Assembly: GCA_030043855.1 (NCBI GenBank)
Contig: JASHWW010000171.1
Span: 1-8,568 of the forward strand
DNA length: 8,568 nt
Direction: 5' to 3'
Source of the DNA: Thermoplasmata archaeon
GTDB lineage: Archaea; Thermoplasmatota; Thermoplasmata; Lutacidiplasmatales; UBA184
Positions 1 through 5,493 of this stretch are shown here, in pieces. The position numbers and the translations under genes are program-made. Each line of letters starts with the position of its first letter. Position 1 is the first letter of the stretch. The notes under the pieces were generated by a model that saw nothing but the letters and a program-made list of their open reading frames with translations, did not search any database and was not told where the DNA came from.

Positions 1-78
1 ACCCGGGGCGAAGATATTCCAACGGGCGGGAGCCCGCCGGGCCGCTCCGAAGAGGCGTATTCTCGCCGCCCCGAGCGA

Positions 79-98
79 GGTGCAACTCACGTTGCACC
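79..98. promoter_or_regulatory. Operator-like inverted repeat upstream of the VOC-AHSA1 pair
   Basis: Two perfect 8-bp arms, GGTGCAAC (79-86) and GTTGCACC (91-98), are separated by 4 nt (TCAC). The 20-bp dyad lies 45 nt before the start of the first gene and just downstream of an AT-richer GTATTCT (56-62), so a bound dimer would cover a likely transcription start. The arms contain AA/TT and are not simple GC palindromes, which makes chance less likely in this GC-rich DNA. Winged-helix regulators of the ArsR type often sit beside AHSA1/SRPBCC and VOC genes and bind dyads of this size; assigning such a regulator here is inference, because none is encoded in the window. Confidence 0.55.
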
Positions 99-142
99 GC
101 ACTCAATCCTGAAGAGCCGCGACCCCTTGCGGACGCCGACCG

Positions 143-526
143 ATGCCGCGAGCCCCGAGGCGCACACCCGCGCGGAAGCGGAGCGCCCCTCCGCCGCTCT
201 ACTTCTTCGCGACCACCATCGTCGTCGCCGACCGGAAGCGGTCGGTCGACTGGTACACGTCGAAGCTCGGCTTCGAGGTCGTCCAGGACCTCGGGCACTG
301 GGTGACGGTCGGGCACAAAGGGGTCAACGGCCTCCTGCACCTCTGCGAGGGGCCCGAGATCGGTGAGGAGCTCAGTCCGGGGAACCAGGGGATCACGTTC
401 CACCTCCGGGGCGACTTTCGGGCCCAGTGTCGGAGGCTGGCCGAGGGGGGCGTGGTCTTCGAACTCCCGGTGACGAAGCGACCGTGGGGATGTTCGCCCG
501 GATCTCCGACCCGGACGGGAACGTGA
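143..526 (+). CDS. VOC (glyoxalase/bleomycin-resistance) family protein, 3' end frameshifted
   Basis: The uninterrupted frame gives 127 residues. After a basic, proline-rich leader (residues 1-18) comes a clear VOC half-module: LYFFATTIVVADRKRSVDWY (19-38), then KLGFEVVQDLGHWVTVG and a strand with LLHLCEG. VOC proteins are small metal-dependent or ligand-binding folds made of paired beta-alpha-beta-beta-beta modules; the substrate cannot be read from the sequence. The frame breaks after RPWG (residue 116): the frame as read ends in CSPGSPTRTGT, while the next frame encodes the expected VOC ending ARISDPDGNVITINPED, closing at 549. The ATG at 143 is the only in-frame start before the conserved part. 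The next gene (AHSA1) follows 32 nt after the restored stop, suggesting a two-gene operon. Either the gene is broken or the sequence has a one-base error. Confidence 0.8.
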   Translation: MPRAPRRTPARKRSAPPPLYFFATTIVVADRKRSVDWYTSKLGFEVVQDLGHWVTVGHKGVNGLLHLCEGPEIGEELSPGNQGITFHLRGDFRAQCRRLAEGGVVFELPVTKRPWGCSPGSPTRTGT

Positions 527-549
527 TCACGATCAACCCCGAGGACTGA
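484..549 (+). other. Frameshift and out-of-frame C-terminus of the VOC gene
   Basis: At the GTGGGGATG stretch (484-492) the reading frame must move by one base to continue the family's ending. From 490 the other frame reads MFARISDPDGNVITINPED and stops at TGA 547-549. One extra G in the four-G run at 486-489 would join the two parts into a protein of about 135 residues with the usual VOC end, in which the strand carrying DPDGN is followed by the last metal-ligand strand. The homopolymer context points to a sequencing or assembly error or a recent one-base deletion. Confidence 0.8.
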
Positions 550-581
550 CCGAATCGTCAGGAGAAGTCACCGGAGATCGG

Positions 582-1031
582 ATGTCGAAGGAAGAGACAC
601 GCACGCTGAACCATCAATACTGGATCCACGCCCCGCCCGAGCGGACCTTCCAGGCGGTGAGCGATCCGAAGATGCTCGTGCGCTGGCTCGCCGACGTCGC
701 CGAGGTCGACCCCCGACCGGGAGGGAAGTACCGACTGGGCTGGTCCGGCGGCCCGACCCATACCGGCACGCTCGTGGCCTTCCGGCCGGGACGGGAGATC
801 GCCTTCGCCTGGTCGTGGCCCGGGATTTCCCTCACTGGCACGGTGTTCCGACTCCTCGTGGAACCGAAGGACGACGGCACGATCCTGCACGTCGAGCACG
901 AAGGGTTCCCGAAGAGCGAGGAGTGGACCGACCTCTACGGTGGCGCCGAATGGGGGTGGACCTACTTCGCGATGAACCTGAAATCGCTGCTGGAATCGGG
1001 GCGGGACCTCCGGTCTCCGCACGACGGATAG
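582..1031 (+). CDS. AHSA1/SRPBCC (START-like) domain protein
   Basis: A 149-residue protein with the AHSA1-type SRPBCC pattern: IHAPPERTFQAVSDPKMLVRWLA (15-37), a PGGKYRLGW strand (47-55), TGTLVAFRPGREIAFAWSW (61-79), a segment with VFRLLVEPKDDGTILHVEHEGF (88-109), and a C-terminal helix starting EWGWTYFAMNLKSLLES (123-139). This fold forms a deep hydrophobic pocket; members of the family are ligand-binding or stress-associated proteins of mostly unknown role, resembling the Aha1 C-terminal domain. It is cytoplasmic, with no signal peptide. The start is supported by GGAGATC (573-579) just before the ATG. It follows the frameshifted VOC gene by 32 nt, probably in one transcript under the 79-98 operator. 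The ligand is unknown. Confidence 0.88.
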   Translation: MSKEETRTLNHQYWIHAPPERTFQAVSDPKMLVRWLADVAEVDPRPGGKYRLGWSGGPTHTGTLVAFRPGREIAFAWSWPGISLTGTVFRLLVEPKDDGTILHVEHEGFPKSEEWTDLYGGAEWGWTYFAMNLKSLLESGRDLRSPHDG

Positions 1032-1122
1032 CGCGGCCGTCCCGTCCCCCGCGCTCTCCCGGATCGGTCGGGAACCGCGCCGTCGCGCTTCGTTTGCTCC
1101 GGGTACGGGCCCGGAGGCGGGG

Positions 1123-1128
1123 CTTTAT
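1123..1128 (+). promoter_or_regulatory. Putative TATA-like element for the MscS gene
   Basis: CTTTAT is the only AT-rich patch in a GC-rich gap. It is centred 39 nt before the GTG at 1165, which would put an archaeal-type transcription start near 1151 and leave a leader of about 14 nt containing GAAGGGA. The assignment rests on spacing alone. Confidence 0.35.
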
Positions 1129-1164
1129 CGAGCTCGCCATGGTCCCCGGCCCGAAGGGACGCCC

Positions 1165-1665
1165 GTGCTGGTCACCGAGGCTCTGGCGATTCGCGTCCTC
1201 CTCTTCATCGTCGTGCCCGCCGCCGTCGGCATCTTCCTGAGCGGCTGGGCCGGCAACTTCGCGAAACGGCGCGGGAGCTCCCCGCTAGTCGTCCGCACCC
1301 TGCGGGTCGTGATCACGATCATCTGGGTCGCGATCGTCGTCGCGGAGGCCGCGGCGATCCTCGGGACGTTCAGCTTCCTGTCGGCGCTGACCGTCTCGGC
1401 GGTGGCCGGGATCGCGGTCACCCTCGCCCTCCAGACGACGCTCCAGAACATCCTGGCCGGGTTCATCCTGATCCGCCAGCGGTTCCTGCACATCGGCGAC
1501 TCGATCCAGTTCAGCGGGGTGAAGGGGACCGTGGTGAGCATCGGTCTGGTCGAGGTGGTCGTCCGGACCGACGGCGGAGCCCTCGCGATGATGAGCAATG
1601 CGAACCTCCTCTCCGGACCGCTGATCAACTTCACGGCGACGCAGCGGCTGGCCGGGGAGTACTGA
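1165..1665 (+). CDS. Minimal MscS-family mechanosensitive channel
   Basis: A 166-residue membrane protein with the MscS core. TM1 is about residues 8-28 and TM2 about 43-67. The pore helix TM3 (about 72-104) has the Ala/Gly/Leu-rich pattern AVAGIAVTLALQTTLQNILAGFIL. The beta domain follows, with GDSIQFSGVKGTVVSIGL (111-128) and VVRTDGGALAMMSNANLLSGPLINF (132-156). MscS channels open under membrane tension and release solutes on hypo-osmotic shock. The protein ends right after the beta domain, so the C-terminal alpha/beta vestibule of E. coli MscS (286 residues) is absent, and the usual IPN-type motif reads MSN. The start is GTG: the nearby ATG at 1139 is out of frame. It looks like a complete small homologue rather than a truncation, since the frame ends cleanly and the next gene has its own promoter signal. 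Confidence 0.88.
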   Translation: MLVTEALAIRVLLFIVVPAAVGIFLSGWAGNFAKRRGSSPLVVRTLRVVITIIWVAIVVAEAAAILGTFSFLSALTVSAVAGIAVTLALQTTLQNILAGFILIRQRFLHIGDSIQFSGVKGTVVSIGLVEVVVRTDGGALAMMSNANLLSGPLINFTATQRLAGEY

Positions 1666-1710
1666 AGCGCCGCCCGCGAGTCGGGGGAGAACACCGGGCC
1701 CGCGAAGGAG

Positions 1711-1715
1711 TTTCA
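1711..1715 (+). promoter_or_regulatory. Putative TATA-like element, leaderless VOC gene
   Basis: TTTCA within GGAGTTTCAGG is centred 26 nt before the ATG at 1739, the spacing expected for an archaeal TATA box on a leaderless transcript. No Shine-Dalgarno sequence precedes this ATG. Confidence 0.45.
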
Positions 1716-1738
1716 GGCGACCCTCGCTTCGGGGCGCG

Positions 1739-2122
1739 ATGTTCGAGGATGCGCTCGTCAATCTCTACACGAACGACATCGAGGCGGGGATCCGATTCTA
1801 CCGGGACCTGATGGGGTTCCGGGAGACCTTCCGGACCCCCAAGACCGGTACCCCGACCCACATCGAACTCCAGATCCAGGGGTTCACGCTCGGCCTCGGC
1901 ACGGTCGAGGCCGCCAAGCGCGTCCACGGGGTCGATGCGACGCCCGGGGCCCCCGCCATGGTGCTGGTGGTCTGGACGGACAACGTCGACAACTCGTTCG
2001 CGACGATGACCGCCGCCGGTGCCCCCGTCGTTCAGGCGCCTCACGACGCCGGTTCGAACCGCGCGGCGATCGTCCGGGACCCGGACGGGAACCTGGTCGA
2101 GCTGGTCGCGAAGCGTCGCTGA
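1739..2122 (+). CDS. VOC (glyoxalase/bleomycin-resistance) family protein
   Basis: A 127-residue single VOC domain. The first module runs VNLYTNDIEAGIRFYRDLMGFRE (7-29) with THIELQIQGFTLGLGT (40-55). The second has MVLVVWTDNVDNSFATMTAAGAPVVQAPHD (about 74-103), ending AAIVRDPDGNLVELVAKRR. The RFYRDLMGF helix and terminal DPDGNLVEL strand are family hallmarks. His41/Glu43 and the Glu of the final VEL are candidate metal ligands. Members isomerise, cleave or sequester small electrophiles or antibiotics; which applies here is not visible. It has its own leaderless-type promoter and converges on the SemiSWEET gene with a 20-nt gap. Confidence 0.9.
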   Translation: MFEDALVNLYTNDIEAGIRFYRDLMGFRETFRTPKTGTPTHIELQIQGFTLGLGTVEAAKRVHGVDATPGAPAMVLVVWTDNVDNSFATMTAAGAPVVQAPHDAGSNRAAIVRDPDGNLVELVAKRR

Positions 2123-2142
2123 GCTCGCGTCACGCCGGTGGG

Positions 2143-2433
2143 TCAGTGGACGGCGGTGGCCGCCGCTCGGTCGAACTTGACCTTGAGTCCGAGGATCGTG
2201 AGGGCGAGGCCGAGGGTCAGGGCGTTCGCCGCGACGATCGGGATCGAGCCGACCAGGACGCCGTAGGTCACCCAGCCGACCAGGCCGACCGAGAAGATCA
2301 CGAACGTGAGGTAGGAGATGTCTCTCGCGTCCCGCAATCGCCAGACGCGCAGCACCTGCGGGACGAACGCCGCGGTCGTCAGCACGGCCGAGACCGAGCC
2401 GACCAGGGTGACCAGCTCGGGGGTCGAGAGCAT
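2143..2433 (-). CDS. SemiSWEET-like PQ-loop small sugar transporter
   Basis: From the ATG at 2433 this is a 96-residue protein with three membrane helices: about 8-28, 41-62 and 64-84. The signature is AAFVPQVLRVWRLRDARDIS (21-40), with the PQ pair at 25-26, then FSVGLVGWVTYG (47-58) and an Asn in the third helix (VAANALTLGLALTILGLK, Asn70). This is the triple-helix bundle of bacterial SemiSWEETs, which dimerise to carry sugars or other small solutes down a gradient. The frame stays open upstream to 2598, but that extra stretch is Arg/Pro/Ser-rich and overlaps the end of the neighbouring gene, so the ATG at 2433 is preferred. The substrate is not determined. Confidence 0.88.
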   Translation of the reverse strand: MLSTPELVTLVGSVSAVLTTAAFVPQVLRVWRLRDARDISYLTFVIFSVGLVGWVTYGVLVGSIPIVAANALTLGLALTILGLKVKFDRAAATAVH

Positions 2434-2518
2434 CGAGTGCTGGCGGAACCCCACCCTCGGATGAGCTCGTCGATGCCGCCCGATCGCCGCCACGGCGGTT
2501 CTCGCCGTCGAACCGGGC

Positions 2519-2866
2519 TCAGGGGGTCGTCGACGGGCGGAACCGGAGCGCGCTCCAGACCGGATCGAGGGCGATCTGGGTGACCGGTTGAATGCCAAAG
2601 GGGGCGAGAGCGGCCGCCAGGCGACCTCGGGTAAGGTCGGTCCCGAGCTGTCCCGCCTTCGGGTACGCCACCCAGGTGAGCTGGTCGACCCCGGCCGTCC
2701 GCACGATCTGCTGCTGATGTCGATCGAGTTCCGCTCGGTCGTGGACGAACACCAGGAGGGCGTCGTCGGGACCGCCCGACCGACGGGAGCTGAGTGGGAA
2801 GCCCGGCGGGGCCGCTACGATCTGGAGAGGTCGCCCCTTCAGGGCGAGCTTTCCCTCGAGCGCCAC
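2519..2866 (-). CDS. DUF3052-like protein
   Basis: A 115-residue soluble protein. The N-terminal part reads KLALKGRPLQIVAAPPGF, the middle DDALLVFVHDRAELDRH, then LTWVAYPKAGQLGTDLTRGRLAAALAPFGIQP and a C-terminal ALDPVWSALRFRP. These blocks (a nucleotide-fold-like LQIVAAPPGF strand-turn, FVxxRAEL, WVAYPK, GTDLT, and WSALRF) match the DUF3052 family as I know it; its biochemical role is unknown. It starts with GTG 28 nt after the aldo/keto reductase stop on the same strand, with GGAAGG shortly upstream, so the two are likely one operon. It is followed by an 85-nt gap and then the SemiSWEET gene on the same strand. Confidence 0.75.
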   Translation of the reverse strand: MALEGKLALKGRPLQIVAAPPGFPLSSRRSGGPDDALLVFVHDRAELDRHQQQIVRTAGVDQLTWVAYPKAGQLGTDLTRGRLAAALAPFGIQPVTQIALDPVWSALRFRPSTTP

Positions 2867-2894
2867 CGGAGTACCGCCTTCCGCTGGCGGAGGC

Positions 2895-3935
2895 TCACGG
2901 CAGCTTCCGGTCGGAGGTCTGCTGCTCCTCGGCGCGGAGATCGTACGGATAGGTCACGTCGAGCTCGCTCGCCCGCGTCAGCGCCGCGTCCTGATCGGCG
3001 GTGAGCGCCCAACCGGACCCGCCGAGGTTCTCCTCGAGCTGCTCGAGCGACCGCACCCCGAGGATCGGCGCCGTGACTCCGGGACGACCGAGGAGCCAAT
3101 TGAGGGCGACCTGGGCGTGCGTCCGCCCGGTCGCGCGAGCGACGTCGTCGAGCGCGGCGATGATCCGGGCCGACCGCGCGTTCTCGAATCGCCGCGCGTA
3201 GAACTCCACGTCCTGCGCCTCCGCGATCCGGGTCCCGGGGGGCGGCGACCGCACGCCCTGGACGTACTTGCCGGAGAGAAAGCCGCCGGCGAGGGGGCTC
3301 CACGGGAGGATCGCGATCCGCTCCGCGACGCACATCGGTACCAGCTCGAACTCGGTCGCCCGGGCGTGGAGACTGTACTGCGGTTGCAGGCTGACGGGTT
3401 CGTTCCAGCCGCGGGCGCGGCACAGTTGCAGCGCCCGCTCGAACTGCCAGGCCCGGTAGTTGCTGACCCCGATGTACCGGACGGCCCCGTCCTCCACCAG
3501 GCGGTGGAGCGTCCCGAAGGTCTCCTCGAGCGGCGTCAGCGGGTCCCAGGCGTGCACCTGGAGGAGGTCGATGTGATCGGTCTGCAGTCGGCGCAGGCTG
3601 TCCTGCACCGCCCGGAGCAGGTGCTTGCGAGAGAGCCCGACCCGATTCGGTCCGTCGCCGGTCCGGAACCGCGCCTTGGTCGCCAGCGCGACGTCGGCCC
3701 GGTCGCGGCCCACCAGCCACCGGCCGAGGATCTCCTCGGACTTCCCCTCCGAATAGACGTTGGCCGTGTCGACGAAGTTCCCTCCCGCGTCGAAGAAGCG
3801 ATCGAGCATGCGGTGGCTGGTTGCTTCGTCCGCCTTCCAGTGGAAGGTCATCGTCCCGAGACAGAGCTCGCTCACGAGCACGCCCGTGCGGCCCAACGTC
3901 CGAAGCTTCGTGCTCCCCCCGAGCGTCCGGTCCAC
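2895..3935 (-). CDS. Aldo/keto reductase
   Basis: A 346-residue AKR with a (beta/alpha)8 barrel, reducing aldehydes or ketones with NAD(P)H in the cytoplasm. The N-terminus carries KLRTLGRTGVLVSELCLGTM (10-29). The catalytic tetrad is complete: Asp56 (FVDTANVY), Tyr61, Lys87 (ATKARF) and His128 (LLQVHAWD). Further landmarks are RYIGVSNY (153-160), ILPWSPLAGGFLSGKY, and a late cofactor-binding stretch APILGVRSLEQLEENL. Length and motifs fit the YajO/Tas-like group of bacterial and archaeal AKRs; the natural substrate is unknown. The start is GTG at 3935, preceded by GGGAG about 8 nt upstream. It is divergent from the prenyltransferase-like gene across a palindrome-rich control region and is followed by the DUF3052-like gene. 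Confidence 0.93.
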   Translation of the reverse strand: MDRTLGGSTKLRTLGRTGVLVSELCLGTMTFHWKADEATSHRMLDRFFDAGGNFVDTANVYSEGKSEEILGRWLVGRDRADVALATKARFRTGDGPNRVGLSRKHLLRAVQDSLRRLQTDHIDLLQVHAWDPLTPLEETFGTLHRLVEDGAVRYIGVSNYRAWQFERALQLCRARGWNEPVSLQPQYSLHARATEFELVPMCVAERIAILPWSPLAGGFLSGKYVQGVRSPPPGTRIAEAQDVEFYARRFENARSARIIAALDDVARATGRTHAQVALNWLLGRPGVTAPILGVRSLEQLEENLGGSGWALTADQDAALTRASELDVTYPYDLRAEEQQTSDRKLP

Positions 3936-3959
3936 TTCAGGGCTCCCGTTGCCGACTCG

Positions 3960-3979
3960 CCCCGGCCCGTCGGCCGGGG
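3960..3979. promoter_or_regulatory. Perfect inverted repeat in the divergent control region (AKR side)
   Basis: Arms CCCCGGCC (3960-3967) and GGCCGGGG (3972-3979) are separated by CGTC. The dyad lies between the AT island at 3982-3988 and the aldo/keto reductase start at 3935. On the minus strand it would fall between a GATGAAAC TATA-like element and the expected transcription start, a classic repressor position. Pure GC arms arise more easily by chance in this DNA, so functional confidence is modest. Confidence 0.35.
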
Positions 3980-3990
3980 GCGTTTCATCC

Positions 3991-4021
3991 CCTCCCGGGG
4001 GCTTCTTGCCCTGCCGGGAGG
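3991..4021. promoter_or_regulatory. Long hairpin/inverted repeat overlapping the Shine-Dalgarno of the prenyltransferase-like gene
   Basis: Outer arms CCTCCCGG (3991-3998) and CCGGGAGG (4014-4021) enclose inner arms GGGC (3999-4002) and GCCC (4008-4011) around a TTCTT loop. This forms a 12-bp stem with one 2-nt bulge. The 3' arm holds most of the GGGAGGTGGAGG purine run (4016-4027), the likely ribosome-binding site for the ATG at 4040. If transcription starts upstream of 3991, the RNA would fold over this site; if it starts near 4012, as TTTCAT at 3983-3988 would predict, the repeat can only act as DNA. Confidence 0.45.
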
Positions 4022-4039
4022 TGGAGGCGTCGTCGACCG

Positions 4040-4972
4040 ATGTCCGACCGACCCCGCTCCCGGTCCTCGGGGGAAGCGATCCGTCGCTCCGCCTCGACGT
4101 TCCTCGCGAAGAACGCCCGACTCTTGGAGCGGCTCCGGTGTGCGTACCTGTTCGAGCGAGGATCGTCGCGACCGATCCTCGCCGTGCTGGACGGGTACCG
4201 GAACGAGGACGGCGGATTCGGCCACGCGCTCGAACCGGACCTGCGGGGCCCCGAGAGCGAACCGATCCCGGTCTGGACCGCCCTGGGCCTCCTCGACGAG
4301 GTCGGCGAGGTGCACGGCCCGGTCCTGCGAGGGATCCTCCGTTGGCTCGATCGGGCGTGGGCGCCGGGGGGAGGGATTCCGTTCGTCTTTCGAGAGGCGG
4401 CCGGCGCTCCCCACGCGCCGTGGTGGGAAACAGGGCCCGGGCGGCCTCGGGGCTCGCTCAATCCCACCGCCGGGCTTGCCGCGTACCTGCATCGCAATCG
4501 GATCCGGACCCCCTGGCTCGACCGCGCCACCCGATGGTGCTGGTCGCGCATCGACCGATGGACGGACGTGAACCCGTACGAGTTGCGGGTCGTCCTGGCC
4601 TTCCTCGACCACGTCCCCGACCGGGCGCGTGCGGAGGAGACGCTCGAGCGTCTGCGGCCCGGAGTTCGGGCCCCCCAGGTCGTTGACCTGCGGTTGAATG
4701 CCGAGGGGGAGAGCTTCCGACCCCTCGACTATTCGCCGACGCCCGGGCTCCGGTCGCGAAGGCTGTTCACGGTCGAGGAGATCGAGCGGAACCTCGTTCT
4801 GGTCGAGCGGTCGCAGCGCGCCGACGGGGGCTGGGCGGTCCACTTCCCGATCTGGACCCCGATTACGCAGTTCGAGTGGGAGGGGTGCCAGACCCTCGAG
4901 ATGCTGAAACTCCTCGGGGCGCACGGACGGCTCGCTCTTCCCCCCGCGCGGGTTCGCCGGCACCGGTCATGA
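4040..4972 (+). CDS. Prenyltransferase/squalene-cyclase-like (alpha6/alpha6 barrel) protein of unknown function
   Basis: From the ATG at 4040 the protein has 310 residues. It carries short repeats like those of terpenoid cyclases and protein prenyltransferases: YRNEDGGFGHALEPDLR (53-69), VWTALGLLDEVGEV (78-91), LNPTAGLAAYLHRN (140-153) and SQRADGGWAVHFPIWTP (258-274). The two DGGF/DGGW turns are the recognisable QW-like elements. I see no DDTAE- or DxDD-type catalytic acid motif and no signal peptide, so enzymatic cyclase activity is unproven; the protein may be a carbohydrate- or lipid-binding helical barrel. Proteins of this layout are common as hypotheticals in Actinobacteria. The frame is open upstream to 3821, but that part is low-complexity and antisense to the reductase; the GGAGGTGGAG run (4017-4026) supports the ATG at 4040. 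It overlaps the next gene by ATGA. Confidence 0.78.
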   Translation: MSDRPRSRSSGEAIRRSASTFLAKNARLLERLRCAYLFERGSSRPILAVLDGYRNEDGGFGHALEPDLRGPESEPIPVWTALGLLDEVGEVHGPVLRGILRWLDRAWAPGGGIPFVFREAAGAPHAPWWETGPGRPRGSLNPTAGLAAYLHRNRIRTPWLDRATRWCWSRIDRWTDVNPYELRVVLAFLDHVPDRARAEETLERLRPGVRAPQVVDLRLNAEGESFRPLDYSPTPGLRSRRLFTVEEIERNLVLVERSQRADGGWAVHFPIWTPITQFEWEGCQTLEMLKLLGAHGRLALPPARVRRHRS

Positions 4973-5493
4973 CGGACGTCGGAGAGATCCGCCGGGTCTA
5001 CGCCTATCTGGCCGAAAGCCGCCGACGGTTCCTGGAGACGTTCCGCACCGTCGGCTGGGAGCGGTTCGCGGAGGACCGTCGCGTCAGCTGGGGGTCGATG
5101 CTGGCCGTCTTCCTCCACATGCTCGACGTCGAGGAGGGCTGGTGGCAGATCGCGCTCGAGGGGGGCGCCCTGGCGAACACTCCGGATCGAAAGCCCGTGG
5201 ACTACCGCGACATCGAGGCGGTCGTCGCGGACAACGATCGCGTTACGACGTTGACGCGCGCGCGTCTCGCCCGACTGTCGGACTCCGACCTCGTCCGATC
5301 CGTCACGTTCGACGCGTCGGAGCCGCTCACCCGGCGGTTCGACCGGATCGTGCAGCACGCGGCGGTCGACGAGATCGCTCACCTGGGGGAGTTCGTCGCG
5401 ATGCTCTGGCAGATCGACGTCGCCCCGCCGTTCGTCGATTGGCTCGACTTCGACGTCGACCCCGAGATCCCACCCGGGACCGGGGCGCGGTGA
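4969..5493 (+). CDS. DinB-family (YfiT-like) metal-binding four-helix protein
   Basis: A 174-residue protein starting at the ATG inside the ATGA overlap with the preceding stop codon, so the two are probably translationally coupled. DinB proteins are four-helix bundles with a three-His metal site; characterised relatives use bacillithiol, mycothiol or glutathione for transfer or isomerisation reactions. The ligands are visible: His50 (VFLHMLDVEEGWW) and the pair in HAAVDEIAH (His130, His138). The spacing VSWGSMLAVFLH before the first His and FVAMLWQID after the last are also typical. It ends VDWLDFDVDPEIPPGTGAR. The last 167 bp overlap, tail to tail, the extended end of the GNAT gene on the other strand. 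The thiol cofactor is unknown. Confidence 0.88.
   Translation: MTDVGEIRRVYAYLAESRRRFLETFRTVGWERFAEDRRVSWGSMLAVFLHMLDVEEGWWQIALEGGALANTPDRKPVDYRDIEAVVADNDRVTTLTRARLARLSDSDLVRSVTFDASEPLTRRFDRIVQHAAVDEIAHLGEFVAMLWQIDVAPPFVDWLDFDVDPEIPPGTGAR

Noticed and set aside
25..38. GC hairpin GGCGGG/CCCGCC near the left edge as a terminator
   Set aside because: The loop is only 2 nt and no T-run follows; short GC stems like this are expected by chance here.
1031..1054. GCGCGG/CCGCGC inverted repeat right after the AHSA1 stop as a terminator
   Set aside because: Arms are only 6 bp of pure GC, with a 12-nt loop and no T-rich tract directly after; not distinguishable from background.
3117..4571. A 484-codon plus-strand open frame across the aldo/keto reductase and the next gene
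   Set aside because: It is the antisense shadow of the reductase: composition is Arg/Pro/Ala-rich without motifs, while the minus-strand frame carries a complete AKR catalytic tetrad.
3872..4963. A 363-codon minus-strand open frame opposite the prenyltransferase-like gene
   Set aside because: Low-complexity Arg/Gly/Pro-rich translation with no recognisable domain; a consequence of high GC and scarce stop codons.
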